DNA of 64,000 nucleotides from Yaniella halotolerans DSM 15476 (GTDB taxonomy: Bacteria > Actinomycetota > Actinomycetes > Actinomycetales > Micrococcaceae). This document shows, in pieces, positions 35,804 to 44,435 of the stretch (the first letter of the stretch is position 1; every line of letters starts with the position of its first letter). The translations under genes and the position numbers were made by a program. The notes under the pieces are model-generated. The model worked only from the letters and a program-made list of their open reading frames with translations. It made no database searches and was not told where the DNA came from. The stretch is taken from NCBI RefSeq assembly GCF_000420805.1, contig NZ_ATVQ01000001.1:62001-126000 (forward strand), in the 5' to 3' direction.

Positions 35804-36565
35804 CTACCGTGGTCCCATCCGCAGTGCACCATCCATGCGCACGGTTTGCCCGTTGATGTAATTGTGGCCGATGAGATCAAGCACCAGCTGCGCGTATTCA
35901 TCTGGACGACCCAGGCGAGCCGGGAACGGTACCGAAGCTTCCAGCGTTTCACGGAACTCTGGTGTAATACCCGCCATCATCGGGGTTTCAATAATGCCGG
36001 GCGCAACGGTATTGACACGGATGCCGTGGGAGGCCAGGTCCCGAGCAGCTGAAATGGTGAGCGAGTGCACGCCGCCCTTAGAAGCTGCATAGGCTGCCTG
36101 ACCAATTTGTCCTTCAAATGCTGCCACGGAGGCTGTGTTGATGACAATACCGCGTTGGCCGTCATCATCGACTGGTTCTTGTTGGGAAATCAGCTCTGCC
36201 CCGAGCGTCATCACGTTAAACGTGCCTAAGAGATTGACGTTGATGACATTGGCGAATTGGTCCAGATCGTGGGGTCCCCGTTTTGACAAGATCCGACCGG
36301 GGGTGCCAATCCCCGCACAGTTTATGACCACCCTCAGTGGTTCGTTCTTGTCTGCGATATGACGTATAGCCCCGCGAATTGAGTCATGATCCGTGACGTT
36401 GACTTCTAGGTACTCAACGTTGTCAACTGAAGGCGCCTGCTCGAGTCCGGGGGCCAGGTCGAAGGCGTACACCTTCATGCCTTGTTCAGCAAAACGTTGT
36501 GCAGTGGTAGCTCCGAGCCCCGATGCTCCTCCGGTAACGATCGCTGCTTGTCCTTGAATTTCCAT
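35804..36565 (-). CDS. SDR-family 3-hydroxyacyl-CoA dehydrogenase
   Basis: A short-chain dehydrogenase of 253 residues. ATG 36565, preceded by GAGGAG, is the start; the larger open frame continues into non-conserved sequence of the neighbour. It has the NAD(P) motif TGGASGLG at residue 11, an N-A-G-I-G motif, catalytic Ser in NTASVAAFEG and Tyr-x3-Lys in AAYAASKGG. The order with dehydrogenase, thiolase and ligase suggests it oxidises 3-hydroxyacyl-CoA, like the human type-2 enzyme. An Asp near the second strand (YAFDLAP) favours NAD over NADP. Confidence 0.93.
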   Translation of the reverse strand: MEIQGQAAIVTGGASGLGATTAQRFAEQGMKVYAFDLAPGLEQAPSVDNVEYLEVNVTDHDSIRGAIRHIADKNEPLRVVINCAGIGTPGRILSKRGPHDLDQFANVINVNLLGTFNVMTLGAELISQQEPVDDDGQRGIVINTASVAAFEGQIGQAAYAASKGGVHSLTISAARDLASHGIRVNTVAPGIIETPMMAGITPEFRETLEASVPFPARLGRPDEYAQLVLDLIGHNYINGQTVRMDGALRMGPR

Positions 36566-36578
36566 GTTGACTCCTCTT

Positions 36579-37781
36579 CTATACAAATGACGACATGCCC
36601 GTGACGGCTCGTGCCACGATGAGTGAATTGATTTCGTAGGTTCCTTCGTAAGTATGCACGATCTCTGCGTCGGTAAAAATCTTTGCCGCCTCGTAGGTAG
36701 AAACCGTTCCGTTACCGCCAAGCATGTTTCGAGCTTTAGCCGCTGAGTCACGCAACATTCGTGATCCAGTGGATTTCGCCATTGCAGCATGGACCATTTC
36801 AACGCGACCCTCAGCCTGTAAACGCGCAACTTGCTGCATCAGTCCGAAGGAGGCCATGGCATTGGAAATCATTTCGGCAAGATCCTGTTGCACCAATTGG
36901 AACTTCGCCAAGGGTTGACCAAACTGTGTTCGACCGAGGACATAATCTCGAGCCACATCAAAGGTATGCAATTGCGCACCGTATGCTTGCCACCCGACCC
37001 ATATCCGTGAATTGCGAAGCATATCGTTCGCTGCGCTGAATTCAGCCGCGCCAGGAAGTGCGTCAGCATCGGAAATCTCCACATGGTCAAAGAAGATGTC
37101 GGCATTCTGCATAATCCGCAAGCCAATTTTGTTCGAGATTTTGTTCGCGGTCACCCCCGGTGAATCCATTGGAACGAGGAATCCCTTGACGGTATCGGTG
37201 GCTGTGTCACGAGCCCAAACGAGCGCAAAGTCTGCAAACGTCCCGCCGCCTATCCAACGCTTTTCGCCATGTATGACCCATCCGTTTGCTGTTTTTGTGG
37301 CGGTGGTTTCCATACCTCCGGCAACATCGGAACCGTGGTCCGGTTCCGTCATGGCAAAACATCCAATGGCTTCAAAACGACGTAACTTATCGAGCCATTG
37401 TGCCCGCTGGGCATCTGACCCAAGTTGATCGATCATGCCCACGATGAGCTCATTGTGAATACCCACCAAAGCACATAACGAGACATCAACTCGAGCGACT
37501 TCGGCATATACGAGTCCTCGAAAAAGACAGGAGTAGTTGCTTACAACTAGCTCACCCAGACCTAGATCTCCGAGTGCAGGAAGCATCTCAAAAGGGAATG
37601 CCTCGCTATTCCAGTAATCAATAACTTGTTTACGAACGTTGCGCTGTAGATGCCCACGAATCTTGAGAAGCTGCTCCTGTTCAGCTGGGTCCAGGAGGGA
37701 CACAACATCCAAGACGTCCGCGTCGGGGAACGGGGCTTGGTTCGCGTTATCAATAAGTCCGTTCGATTCCACAGTTGTCAT
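36579..37781 (-). CDS. Acyl-CoA dehydrogenase, glutaryl-CoA dehydrogenase-like
   Basis: An FAD enzyme of 400 residues that makes the 2,3-double bond. It has CFAMTEPDHGSDVAGGMETT and KRWIGGGTFADFALVWARD (FAD and substrate), LGGNGTVSTYEAAKI and the catalytic-base region YEGTYEINSLIVARAVTG, where the Glu sits as in glutaryl-CoA dehydrogenase. This makes a short branched or dicarboxylic substrate as likely as a fatty one. Start ATG 37781, after GAGAAGG; the frame goes 15 codons further. First gene of the operon, with a promoter and palindrome just upstream. Confidence 0.92.
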   Translation of the reverse strand: MTTVESNGLIDNANQAPFPDADVLDVVSLLDPAEQEQLLKIRGHLQRNVRKQVIDYWNSEAFPFEMLPALGDLGLGELVVSNYSCLFRGLVYAEVARVDVSLCALVGIHNELIVGMIDQLGSDAQRAQWLDKLRRFEAIGCFAMTEPDHGSDVAGGMETTATKTANGWVIHGEKRWIGGGTFADFALVWARDTATDTVKGFLVPMDSPGVTANKISNKIGLRIMQNADIFFDHVEISDADALPGAAEFSAANDMLRNSRIWVGWQAYGAQLHTFDVARDYVLGRTQFGQPLAKFQLVQQDLAEMISNAMASFGLMQQVARLQAEGRVEMVHAAMAKSTGSRMLRDSAAKARNMLGGNGTVSTYEAAKIFTDAEIVHTYEGTYEINSLIVARAVTGMSSFV

Positions 37782-37827
37782 GTGCATCCTTCTCTCAAGC
37801 AAAGTGGTGATAAACATCTCACCCATT

Positions 37828-37865
37828 CACTGCACAAGTGTACAGTGAGTAGCGCTTCACTGAAA
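37828..37865 (-). promoter_or_regulatory. Promoter with overlapping operator palindrome, acyl-CoA dehydrogenase operon
   Basis: On the minus strand, -35 TTTCAG (37860-37865) and -10 TACACT (37837-37842) are 17 bp apart. The imperfect palindrome CACTGCACAAGTGTACAGTG (37828-37847) covers the -10. This is where a repressor (TetR or GntR type) would bind. About 45 bp of leader remain before ATG 37781. Confidence 0.55.
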
Positions 37866-38105
37866 GTCTCGCCGCGAAATTGCACCCAATTTCCAGGCGC
37901 AGACCTTGAGGAAATAATGTATCAAGCCTTGTCGGCCCCACCCCTGGCTTGACCTACCGCATGCCCGCACCCCAAGCCACTAACTCACGGCACAACACTG
38001 TCTGCCAGTCACCCGGCGCACGAATCACAAAACTTATGTACGCTATGTCACAGTGCATCTACTCTACTTCCGAGACAAGTTTTCTACCTCGAATGAAGGA
38101 GCCCT

Positions 38106-39866
38106 ATGTCTGTGACCGATCAGTACCGACACGCTCGGGACGTTTTACTAGCCCATCGCACCGATATTGAGACTGCTCGAAAAAATTTCACTTGGCCAAG
38201 CTTTGAGCATTTCAACTTCGCGCTGGATTGGTTCGACAAACTCGCGGTGTCCGATGAGCGTTCGAATCAAGATGCACTGGTCATTCTCGAAGCAGATGGC
38301 TCACGGTATTCGGCTACCTATGCAGAGCTCTCCGCCCGCTCGTCGCAGGTAGCAAATTGGTTGCGCAATCTCGGGGTGAAACGTGGCGATGGCATCATAG
38401 TCATGCTCGACAACCAATATGAGTTGTGGGAAACGATGTTGGCAGGGTTTAAAATCGGAGCCGTGCTCTTGCCGACGACCGTGATGCTCGGTCCCGAACA
38501 GATCGATGAACGCATCTCACGCTCGGAAGCTAGCTGGGTAGTGACCAACCCACACAACACGGCGAAATTTGATGCCGTGGAAGGCGACTTCGAGGTCATC
38601 ACAACCTCGACTACTCAACTGCCTTCTGACACCGTGCATCCCCAGCACCTGTATGCGGACGCCGATATGGCACCTACACAGTTTGAGGCCACTGAGCCCA
38701 CACCAGCCGACGACATTGCTCTGATCTACTTCACATCTGGGACAACATCTCGTTCAAAAATGGTTGCTCACACCCATACGACCTACCCGGTAGGACACCT
38801 TTCGACTCTTTATTGGATTGGGTTAGAACCCGGCGATATTCACCTGAATGTTGCGTCGCCCGGTTGGGCAAAACATGCCTGGTCCAACTTCTTCGCCCCA
38901 TTCATAGGCGAGGCCACGATCTTCCTGTATAACTATCCGCGGTTCGAGGCTCAGGAAATGATGTCGGTCATGGACACCGAAGGAGTCACCTCGATCTGTG
39001 CTCCGCCAACCGTATGGCGCATGCTTATCCAGGCCGACCTGACGAAGATGGTCTCACCACCGAAGAAAGTTCTAGCAGCCGGAGAGCCCCTGAACCCGGT
39101 AGTCATCGAGGCAGTGAAGACGGCATGGAACGCCGACATTCGTGATGGTTTTGGCCAGACAGAAAGTACCTTACAAATAGCCAATACACCTGGACAGGAC
39201 GTGAAACCGGGTTCCCTCGGCCGAGCACTTCCGGGCTATGATGTCGTGCTGATAGATCCGGCAACCGACGAGCTCATTAGCGGGGCTGGCGAGGGTGAAG
39301 TTTGCCTGACTATCAATCCGAAACCCATGGGGCTGATGGCCGGTTACCACAAAGACCCCTCCAAGAATGAAGCAGCATTCCGAGATGGCTACTACCGTAC
39401 CGGTGACATCATGTATCGCGATGACGATGATGTCTTTACCTATATTGGACGAGCCGACGACGTGTTTAAAGCATCCGATTACAAGCTGTCACCTTTTGAA
39501 CTTGAATCCGCGATTATTGAGCATCCAGGTGTTTCGGAAGCAGCAGTGGTCCCCTCACCTGATCCGATACGCTTAGCGGTGCCCAAAGCCTATGTTGTGC
39601 TTACAGACGGGTATGCGCCGGATACTGAGACAGCTCAAGACATACTGGCATTCACTGACAGTAAGTTGCCGCCGTATGCAAAAATCCGCCGTATAGAATT
39701 TTCTGATCTGCCAAAAACTATCTCAGGCAAAATTCGTCGGGTTGAATTACGAAAGAAGGAAGCTGAGTTCCACGGAGCTGACGGGGAGAAAACTGGGCAG
39801 TCACTTGCCGCTCGGACAACGACTCATGGCTACAACCATGAGTTTTCTGCAGCAGATTTTAACTAA
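38106..39866 (+). CDS. AMP-forming acyl-CoA ligase, ACSM-like, paralog 2
   Basis: A 586-residue ANL ligase, collinear with the one at 31205 over its full length. Both open with VT-[ED]-QYR, share FTWP-x-FEHFNF-x-LDWFD, and both have SGTTS-x-x-KMV, DG-[YF]-GQTE, GRADD-[LV]-FKASDYKLSPFELE and a Lys motif (here KTISGKIRR). Mature copies differ at many other sites, so the duplication is old enough to allow different substrates. Start ATG after GAAGGAG. Divergent from the acyl-CoA dehydrogenase operon over a 324-bp region, ending at a terminator. Confidence 0.92.
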   Translation: MSVTDQYRHARDVLLAHRTDIETARKNFTWPSFEHFNFALDWFDKLAVSDERSNQDALVILEADGSRYSATYAELSARSSQVANWLRNLGVKRGDGIIVMLDNQYELWETMLAGFKIGAVLLPTTVMLGPEQIDERISRSEASWVVTNPHNTAKFDAVEGDFEVITTSTTQLPSDTVHPQHLYADADMAPTQFEATEPTPADDIALIYFTSGTTSRSKMVAHTHTTYPVGHLSTLYWIGLEPGDIHLNVASPGWAKHAWSNFFAPFIGEATIFLYNYPRFEAQEMMSVMDTEGVTSICAPPTVWRMLIQADLTKMVSPPKKVLAAGEPLNPVVIEAVKTAWNADIRDGFGQTESTLQIANTPGQDVKPGSLGRALPGYDVVLIDPATDELISGAGEGEVCLTINPKPMGLMAGYHKDPSKNEAAFRDGYYRTGDIMYRDDDDVFTYIGRADDVFKASDYKLSPFELESAIIEHPGVSEAAVVPSPDPIRLAVPKAYVVLTDGYAPDTETAQDILAFTDSKLPPYAKIRRIEFSDLPKTISGKIRRVELRKKEAEFHGADGEKTGQSLAARTTTHGYNHEFSAADFN

Positions 39867-39890
39867 GCACGAACCAAGTTGCAAAACAAT

Positions 39891-39929
39891 AATGCCGGTT
39901 GGTCAACAGATACTGACCAACCGGCATTT
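39891..39929. terminator. Bidirectional terminator
   Basis: ATGCCGGTTGGTCA/TGACCAACCGGCAT is a perfect 14-bp stem with loop ACAGATAC followed by TTGTTT; on the minus strand ATTATT follows. It lies between the convergent ligase paralog 2 and the enoyl-CoA hydratase gene. Confidence 0.9.
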
Positions 39930-39949
39930 GTTTGGGTTAATTGTGCAAA

Positions 39950-40723
39950 CTACCGATCTTTGAACTCGGGCTGGCGCTTATTTGAGAAGGCGTCCATCCC
40001 CTCTTTTTGATCCTCAAGGGCAAACAAAGAATGGAACGTACGACGTTCAAATAACAGACCCTGCTGCAATGTGGTTTCGAATGCGTTGTTGACGCCTTCT
40101 TTTGCTGCCATCACCACGGGACGCGATTTGGAGGCTATAGTCTGCGCGATTTCCATGGCAGTCTCTAATACTTTGTCATCTTCAACGAGCCGAGCGACGA
40201 GACCTGCACGTTCAGCTTCTTCTCCGTCAATCATGCGGCCGGTAAGAACCAAGTCCATAGCTTTAGATTTGCCAATCGCGCGCGTCAAGCGTTGAGAACC
40301 GCCCATACCCGGGATAACTCCCAGATTGATCTCGGGCTGACCAAATTTCGACTTCGGACCGGCAATGATCATGTCGGCCATCATCGCCAGTTCACACCCG
40401 CCCCCGAGGGCGTAGCCATTGACTGCGGCAATAATCGGGAGACGTATTGCAGTAAAGCGGTTCCAATGCCCAAACCAGTCTGACTGTTGCATCTCGATAT
40501 AGGGCTTGGTCTGCATCTCTTTAATATCGGCACCGGCTGCGAAAGCTTTCTCATTGCCGGTCACCACGATCGCCATGATATTGGCGTCTTCTTGAAACGC
40601 TTCGGAAGCTTCCACAATGGCATGCATGATGTCAACGTTGAGCGCATTCATCGCATCTGGTCGGTTGAGACGTATAACGCCCACCCGGTCGACGGTCTCG
40701 GTCAGTATAACTTGCTCAGACAC
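39950..40723 (-). CDS. Enoyl-CoA hydratase
   Basis: A 257-residue crotonase-fold enzyme that hydrates 2-enoyl-CoA. It has the oxyanion-hole segments AFAAGADIKEM and NGYALGGGCELAMM, and both catalytic glutamates in PEINLGVIPGMGGSQRLTRAIG and AERAGLVARLVED. The standard short-chain EchA length and the position next to mmsB fit the methacrylyl-CoA hydration step of valine breakdown. Last gene of the mmsA operon, 2 bp after mmsB. Confidence 0.95.
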   Translation of the reverse strand: MSEQVILTETVDRVGVIRLNRPDAMNALNVDIMHAIVEASEAFQEDANIMAIVVTGNEKAFAAGADIKEMQTKPYIEMQQSDWFGHWNRFTAIRLPIIAAVNGYALGGGCELAMMADMIIAGPKSKFGQPEINLGVIPGMGGSQRLTRAIGKSKAMDLVLTGRMIDGEEAERAGLVARLVEDDKVLETAMEIAQTIASKSRPVVMAAKEGVNNAFETTLQQGLLFERRTFHSLFALEDQKEGMDAFSNKRQPEFKDR

Positions 40724-40725
40724 AG

Positions 40726-41604
40726 TTAGCCTTTCTGCTTGGTGGCAATGATCGCGGAGAAGTCTTTGCCCGAAGTATCCTCCGCGTTGAATTCAGTGTA
40801 CGCACGATAAGCCGCCAGCCCGAAGTCTGCGGGAGTGTTGGTCGATTCAATAGCTTCTCGTGCCAAGTTCAGATCTTTTGCCATGAGACCGGTGGCAAAG
40901 CCCGGGCGGTAATCATTTGAGGACGGCGATTCTGGAACGGGACCGGGTACAGGACAATTCGTGGTAACCGCCCACGACTGCGCTGCAGAAGTTGACATCA
41001 CATCGTAAAGCGTTTGGTTGCTCAGTCCAAGGTTCTCCCCCAGAGCAAACGCTTCTGCAGTGCCGATGGTGTTAATCGCCAAGGCCATATTGTTCACGAT
41101 CTTGGCGGCTTGTCCGGTACCGGATTCGCCTGCGTGGACGATCTGTCGACCCATCACTTCAAAAAGTGGTTTAGCCTTGTCGAAAGCGTCCTGTCTCCCG
41201 CCGACCATAAAGGTAAGCGTGCCTTTCTCAGCGCCTGCCGTACCACCTGAAACTGGCGCGTCTAAGGTCAGGTGTCCGGCGTTGTTGGCCAGCTTGGCGG
41301 CTTCGACTGCATCGTCGACGGCAATAGTTGACGAGTCGATAAATAATGTTCCGGGCTGGGCTGCTGCTAGCAGCCCGCTGGAGTACGCTTCCAAAACATG
41401 TTTTCCTGCCGGGAACATCGTGATGACGACGTCAGCGTCGGTTACTGCGTCTTCAGCTGTTTCAGCCGGGGCCACCCCGTCATCGGCTGAGTTTTTTATC
41501 GCCGTGTCAACCACGTCGAATCCTTTGACACTATATCCGGCGCCTACGAGGTTTCGTGCCATGTGGGAACCCATATTCCCCAGGCCGAGAAATGCGATTT
41601 TCAT
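40726..41604 (-). CDS. mmsB: 3-hydroxyisobutyrate dehydrogenase
   Basis: A 292-residue beta-hydroxyacid dehydrogenase. It has the NAD motif FLGLGNMGSHMARNL at the N-terminus, the substrate loop DAPVSGGTAGAEKGTLTFMVGG and the catalytic Lys in AAKIVNNMALAINTIGTAEA. It oxidises 3-hydroxyisobutyrate to methylmalonate semialdehyde, the substrate of MmsA two genes up. Short gaps of 16 and 2 bp on either side. Confidence 0.95.
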   Translation of the reverse strand: MKIAFLGLGNMGSHMARNLVGAGYSVKGFDVVDTAIKNSADDGVAPAETAEDAVTDADVVITMFPAGKHVLEAYSSGLLAAAQPGTLFIDSSTIAVDDAVEAAKLANNAGHLTLDAPVSGGTAGAEKGTLTFMVGGRQDAFDKAKPLFEVMGRQIVHAGESGTGQAAKIVNNMALAINTIGTAEAFALGENLGLSNQTLYDVMSTSAAQSWAVTTNCPVPGPVPESPSSNDYRPGFATGLMAKDLNLAREAIESTNTPADFGLAAYRAYTEFNAEDTSGKDFSAIIATKQKG

Positions 41605-41620
41605 ACCGTGTCCTTACATA

Positions 41621-42676
41621 TTAGACGGTGAGATCCTCGATGCCATCGACGGGACCGAAGAACGCTTGTACAGCAGCATCGGTGACATCAATCAACTGTG
41701 CGGGGTCCCACTGTGGGTCCCGGTCTTTATCAATGATTTGGGCGCGAATTCCCTCGGCAAGATCGGCCCCCTCCATAGCGTGCATTGTGGTACGCAAGTC
41801 TTGGGCCAGGACTTCGGCAAACTGCAGATCCTGGGCCCGACGGATAGCTTCCAAGGTGACTTTTAGCCCTGTTGGTGAATGCCGATGTAATACTTTGGCG
41901 GCTTTTTGCGCCGTCTCATTGCCCTGGGCAGCCACCACCTCGACCGCGGTGAGAATTTCCTCCACGGTCGCAGCACCGAAGGCTTCATCGATCCAGGTGG
42001 ATTCTTTTTCTAAGGTGGATTCCCCAGGCTCGTTAAATTCTGCCAAGATCTCGTCAACCTGTTCCGGAGTGGCTATAGTTTCGAGTCGTTCAATGAGCGC
42101 CTCGATGTGAGCGTCCGGTACGCGCACATCTGCCATGCCCACATACACGGCGTCCGCTCCCGAAACGTGGGAGGCAGTAAGGGCCATATAGTTGCCGACA
42201 TGTTGTGGTGCGTTGGCGAGAAAGTAAGAACCGCCAACGTCCGGGCTGAAACCTATACCCACTTCTGGCATACCCAGTTTGGTGGAATCGGTAGCCACCC
42301 TGTGCGATCCTGGCGATGAGACGCCTACTCCCCCGCCGAGTACCAGCCCGTTCATGATAGCGATATACGGCTTGGGGTAGTTATAGATGCGGTTGTTGAG
42401 GGTGTACTCATCCCTGAAAAAGGGTGTTGCTGCTGCGAGGTCGTTGTTAATGGCGTTGTCGTGGATGGAAACCACGTCGCCACCAGCACACAGTCCACGG
42501 TCTCCTGAGCCGCGAATTAGCACGGCGTGGACATCGTCATTGTGTTCGAATTCCGTGAGGGCTTGGTCTATAAGCCCGATCATGTTGTACGAGAGTGCAT
42601 TAACCGCCTTGGGGCGGTTGAGCGTCATAACGCCCAATCCGCCCTGGACGGATGTCAAAAGTTCGTCTTGTGACAT
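41621..42676 (-). CDS. 3-hydroxyisobutyryl-CoA hydrolase
   Basis: A crotonase-fold hydrolase of 351 residues. The start is ATG 42676 (MSQDELLTSVQGGLGVMTLN) after AAAGGA, 9 bp past the mmsA stop; the open frame overlaps mmsA before that and is not coding. GDRGLCAGGDVVSIH, NGLVLGGGVGVSSPGSHRVA and PEVGIGFSPDVGGSYFLA are the HIBCH signatures, and the extended C-terminal half distinguishes it from simple hydratases. It frees 3-hydroxyisobutyrate for MmsB. Confidence 0.93.
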   Translation of the reverse strand: MSQDELLTSVQGGLGVMTLNRPKAVNALSYNMIGLIDQALTEFEHNDDVHAVLIRGSGDRGLCAGGDVVSIHDNAINNDLAAATPFFRDEYTLNNRIYNYPKPYIAIMNGLVLGGGVGVSSPGSHRVATDSTKLGMPEVGIGFSPDVGGSYFLANAPQHVGNYMALTASHVSGADAVYVGMADVRVPDAHIEALIERLETIATPEQVDEILAEFNEPGESTLEKESTWIDEAFGAATVEEILTAVEVVAAQGNETAQKAAKVLHRHSPTGLKVTLEAIRRAQDLQFAEVLAQDLRTTMHAMEGADLAEGIRAQIIDKDRDPQWDPAQLIDVTDAAVQAFFGPVDGIEDLTV

Positions 42677-42684
42677 GTGATCCT

Positions 42685-44181
42685 TTACTGCAGGGGCATG
42701 ACGAAACTGGCTTCTTCTTTGACACCTGACGGCCATCGTGAAGTGACAGTCTTGGTTTTGGTGACAAATCTGAATGCATCCGCACCGTGCTGGTTGAGAT
42801 CGCCGAAGCCGGATGCTTTCCAACCTCCGAACGTGTAGTACGCGATGGGTACCGGGATTGGCACGTTGACGCCAACCATGCCCACGTCCACACGGCGTGT
42901 GAATTCGCGGGCCGTATCGCCGTCGCGGGTGAAGATGGCAACGCCATTTCCGTATTGGTGTTCCGATGGCAGTGCGAGTGCTTCTTCGAAATCGTTGGCG
43001 CGCACAATTGTCAGGACCGGACCGAAGATTTCGTCTCGATAAATGCTCATGTTCTTCGTCGCCTTATCGAAGATCGTAGCGCCCACGTAGAAACCGTTTT
43101 CGTAGTCGTCGATTGCCACGCCGCGGCCATCAAGCACTAGCTCGGCCCCTTCTTCGACGCCCGTAGCAATCGCGGCTTCGATGCGTTGTTTTGCTTCAGC
43201 CGTAACAACTGGTCCGAAATCTGAGGATGGATCCAGTGACGGTCCAACTTTGAGTTTTTTGGCTTTTTCAAGCACTTTGGCAACAAGCGCGTCAGCCGTT
43301 TCCTTTCCTACGGGTACGGCGACTGACAGCGCCATACAGCGCTCACCTGCGGCCCCAAATGCGGCACCGATTAGCGCGTCCGCAGCCTGATCCAAGTCAG
43401 CATCGGGCATGATAATGGCATGGTTCTTGGCACCACCGAAGCACTGTGCGCGCTTTCCGTTCGCAGCAGCTGTCGTATAGATGGACTGAGCGATCGCAGT
43501 GGATCCCACAAAGCCTACGGTTTGCACCTCAGGATGTTCCATGAGCGCATCCACAGCTGTCTTGTCTCCGTTGACTACCTGGAACACACCGTCTGGCATT
43601 CCAGCTTGTTTGAAGAGTTCAGCAAGCATCAGTGGTACCGACGGGTCACGCTCGGAAGGTTTCAAGATAAACGCATTACCGGCTGCAAGCGCTGGCCCGG
43701 CCTGCCAGAGAGGAATCATAGCTGGAAAGTTGAATGGTGAGATACCGACACTGACACCGAGAGCTTGGCGCATCGAATAGGTATCAATGCCACTACCTGT
43801 CCCATCAGAAAATTCGCCCTTCAGCAGGTGCGGGGCGCCCATACAGAACTCGATGACTTCTAAGCCTCGTTGTACGTCGCCTTTAGCGTCTTCAAAAGTT
43901 TTACCGTGTTCATTTGAGAGCGCGGTAGCCAAGTCATCCATGTTTTCCTGACACAGATCCACAAAGCGACCAAGAATACGGGCTCGGCGCTGGGCATTAA
44001 GAGCTTCCCAACCAACCTGGGCCTTTGCCGCAATAGCAACAGTATCATTGACCTCTTCGACCGATGCCAAAGGTACCTGTGCAGCAACCGTACCGAACGC
44101 TGGGTGATACACATCGGCAAAGCGGCCGGACGTACCCTCTACGGCAGCGCCGTTTATAAAGTGCGTAAGAGTCTGTGTCAT
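42685..44181 (-). CDS. mmsA: Methylmalonate-semialdehyde dehydrogenase (CoA-acylating)
   Basis: It turns methylmalonate semialdehyde into propionyl-CoA. 498 residues from ATG 44181 (MTQTLTHFINGAAVEG), with GAAGGGA upstream. It has SPFNFPAMIPLWQAGPALAA, LKPSERDPSVPLMLAEL, GFVGSTAIAQSIY (NAD), the GAKNH segment where other aldehyde dehydrogenases have a catalytic Glu (its loss is a mark of CoA-acylating MMSDH), and the catalytic Cys in GERCMALSVAVPVG. First gene of a four-gene valine-catabolism operon. Confidence 0.96.
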   Translation of the reverse strand: MTQTLTHFINGAAVEGTSGRFADVYHPAFGTVAAQVPLASVEEVNDTVAIAAKAQVGWEALNAQRRARILGRFVDLCQENMDDLATALSNEHGKTFEDAKGDVQRGLEVIEFCMGAPHLLKGEFSDGTGSGIDTYSMRQALGVSVGISPFNFPAMIPLWQAGPALAAGNAFILKPSERDPSVPLMLAELFKQAGMPDGVFQVVNGDKTAVDALMEHPEVQTVGFVGSTAIAQSIYTTAAANGKRAQCFGGAKNHAIIMPDADLDQAADALIGAAFGAAGERCMALSVAVPVGKETADALVAKVLEKAKKLKVGPSLDPSSDFGPVVTAEAKQRIEAAIATGVEEGAELVLDGRGVAIDDYENGFYVGATIFDKATKNMSIYRDEIFGPVLTIVRANDFEEALALPSEHQYGNGVAIFTRDGDTAREFTRRVDVGMVGVNVPIPVPIAYYTFGGWKASGFGDLNQHGADAFRFVTKTKTVTSRWPSGVKEEASFVMPLQ

Positions 44182-44353
44182 ATTGTCCCTTCCGACATGA
44201 CCCGAACCGCAGGAAAGCCTACGGTTCGGCAATAGTTCTGATGGTGCAGTATTGAAGTTGCACTGCATCCGCTAGTGTCTAATATGCCAGCTCGACAGTG
44301 GTATTGGCCACACTCTGCTCCAGGTTGATCGATACCGAATGGTTCACAGCTCG

Positions 44354-44369
44354 TGTGCACATATGCACA
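44354..44369. promoter_or_regulatory. Palindrome in the mmsA/methyltransferase divergent region
   Basis: TGTGCACATATGCACA is a 16-bp near-perfect palindrome with one pair of mismatched positions, about 170 bp ahead of mmsA and 67 bp ahead of the methyltransferase gene. Likely an operator; the half-site TGTGCA partly recalls the palindrome at 37828. Confidence 0.4.
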
Positions 44370-44435
44370 TGCCCGTCATCTACGCTGTGCGTCAAATGGT
44401 CAGCCAAGTTTCGCCAGGCTGCCTAGAATGAGTGC

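Noticed and set aside
36566-36829. N-terminal extension of the SDR frame
   Set aside because: The Rossmann motif starts eleven residues after ATG 36565, which has a strong Shine-Dalgarno; the extension overlaps the end of the acyl-CoA dehydrogenase gene.
42677-42823. N-terminal extension of the 3-hydroxyisobutyryl-CoA hydrolase frame
   Set aside because: It overlaps the mmsA 3' end and has no conserved residues; ATG 42676 has AAAGGA ahead.
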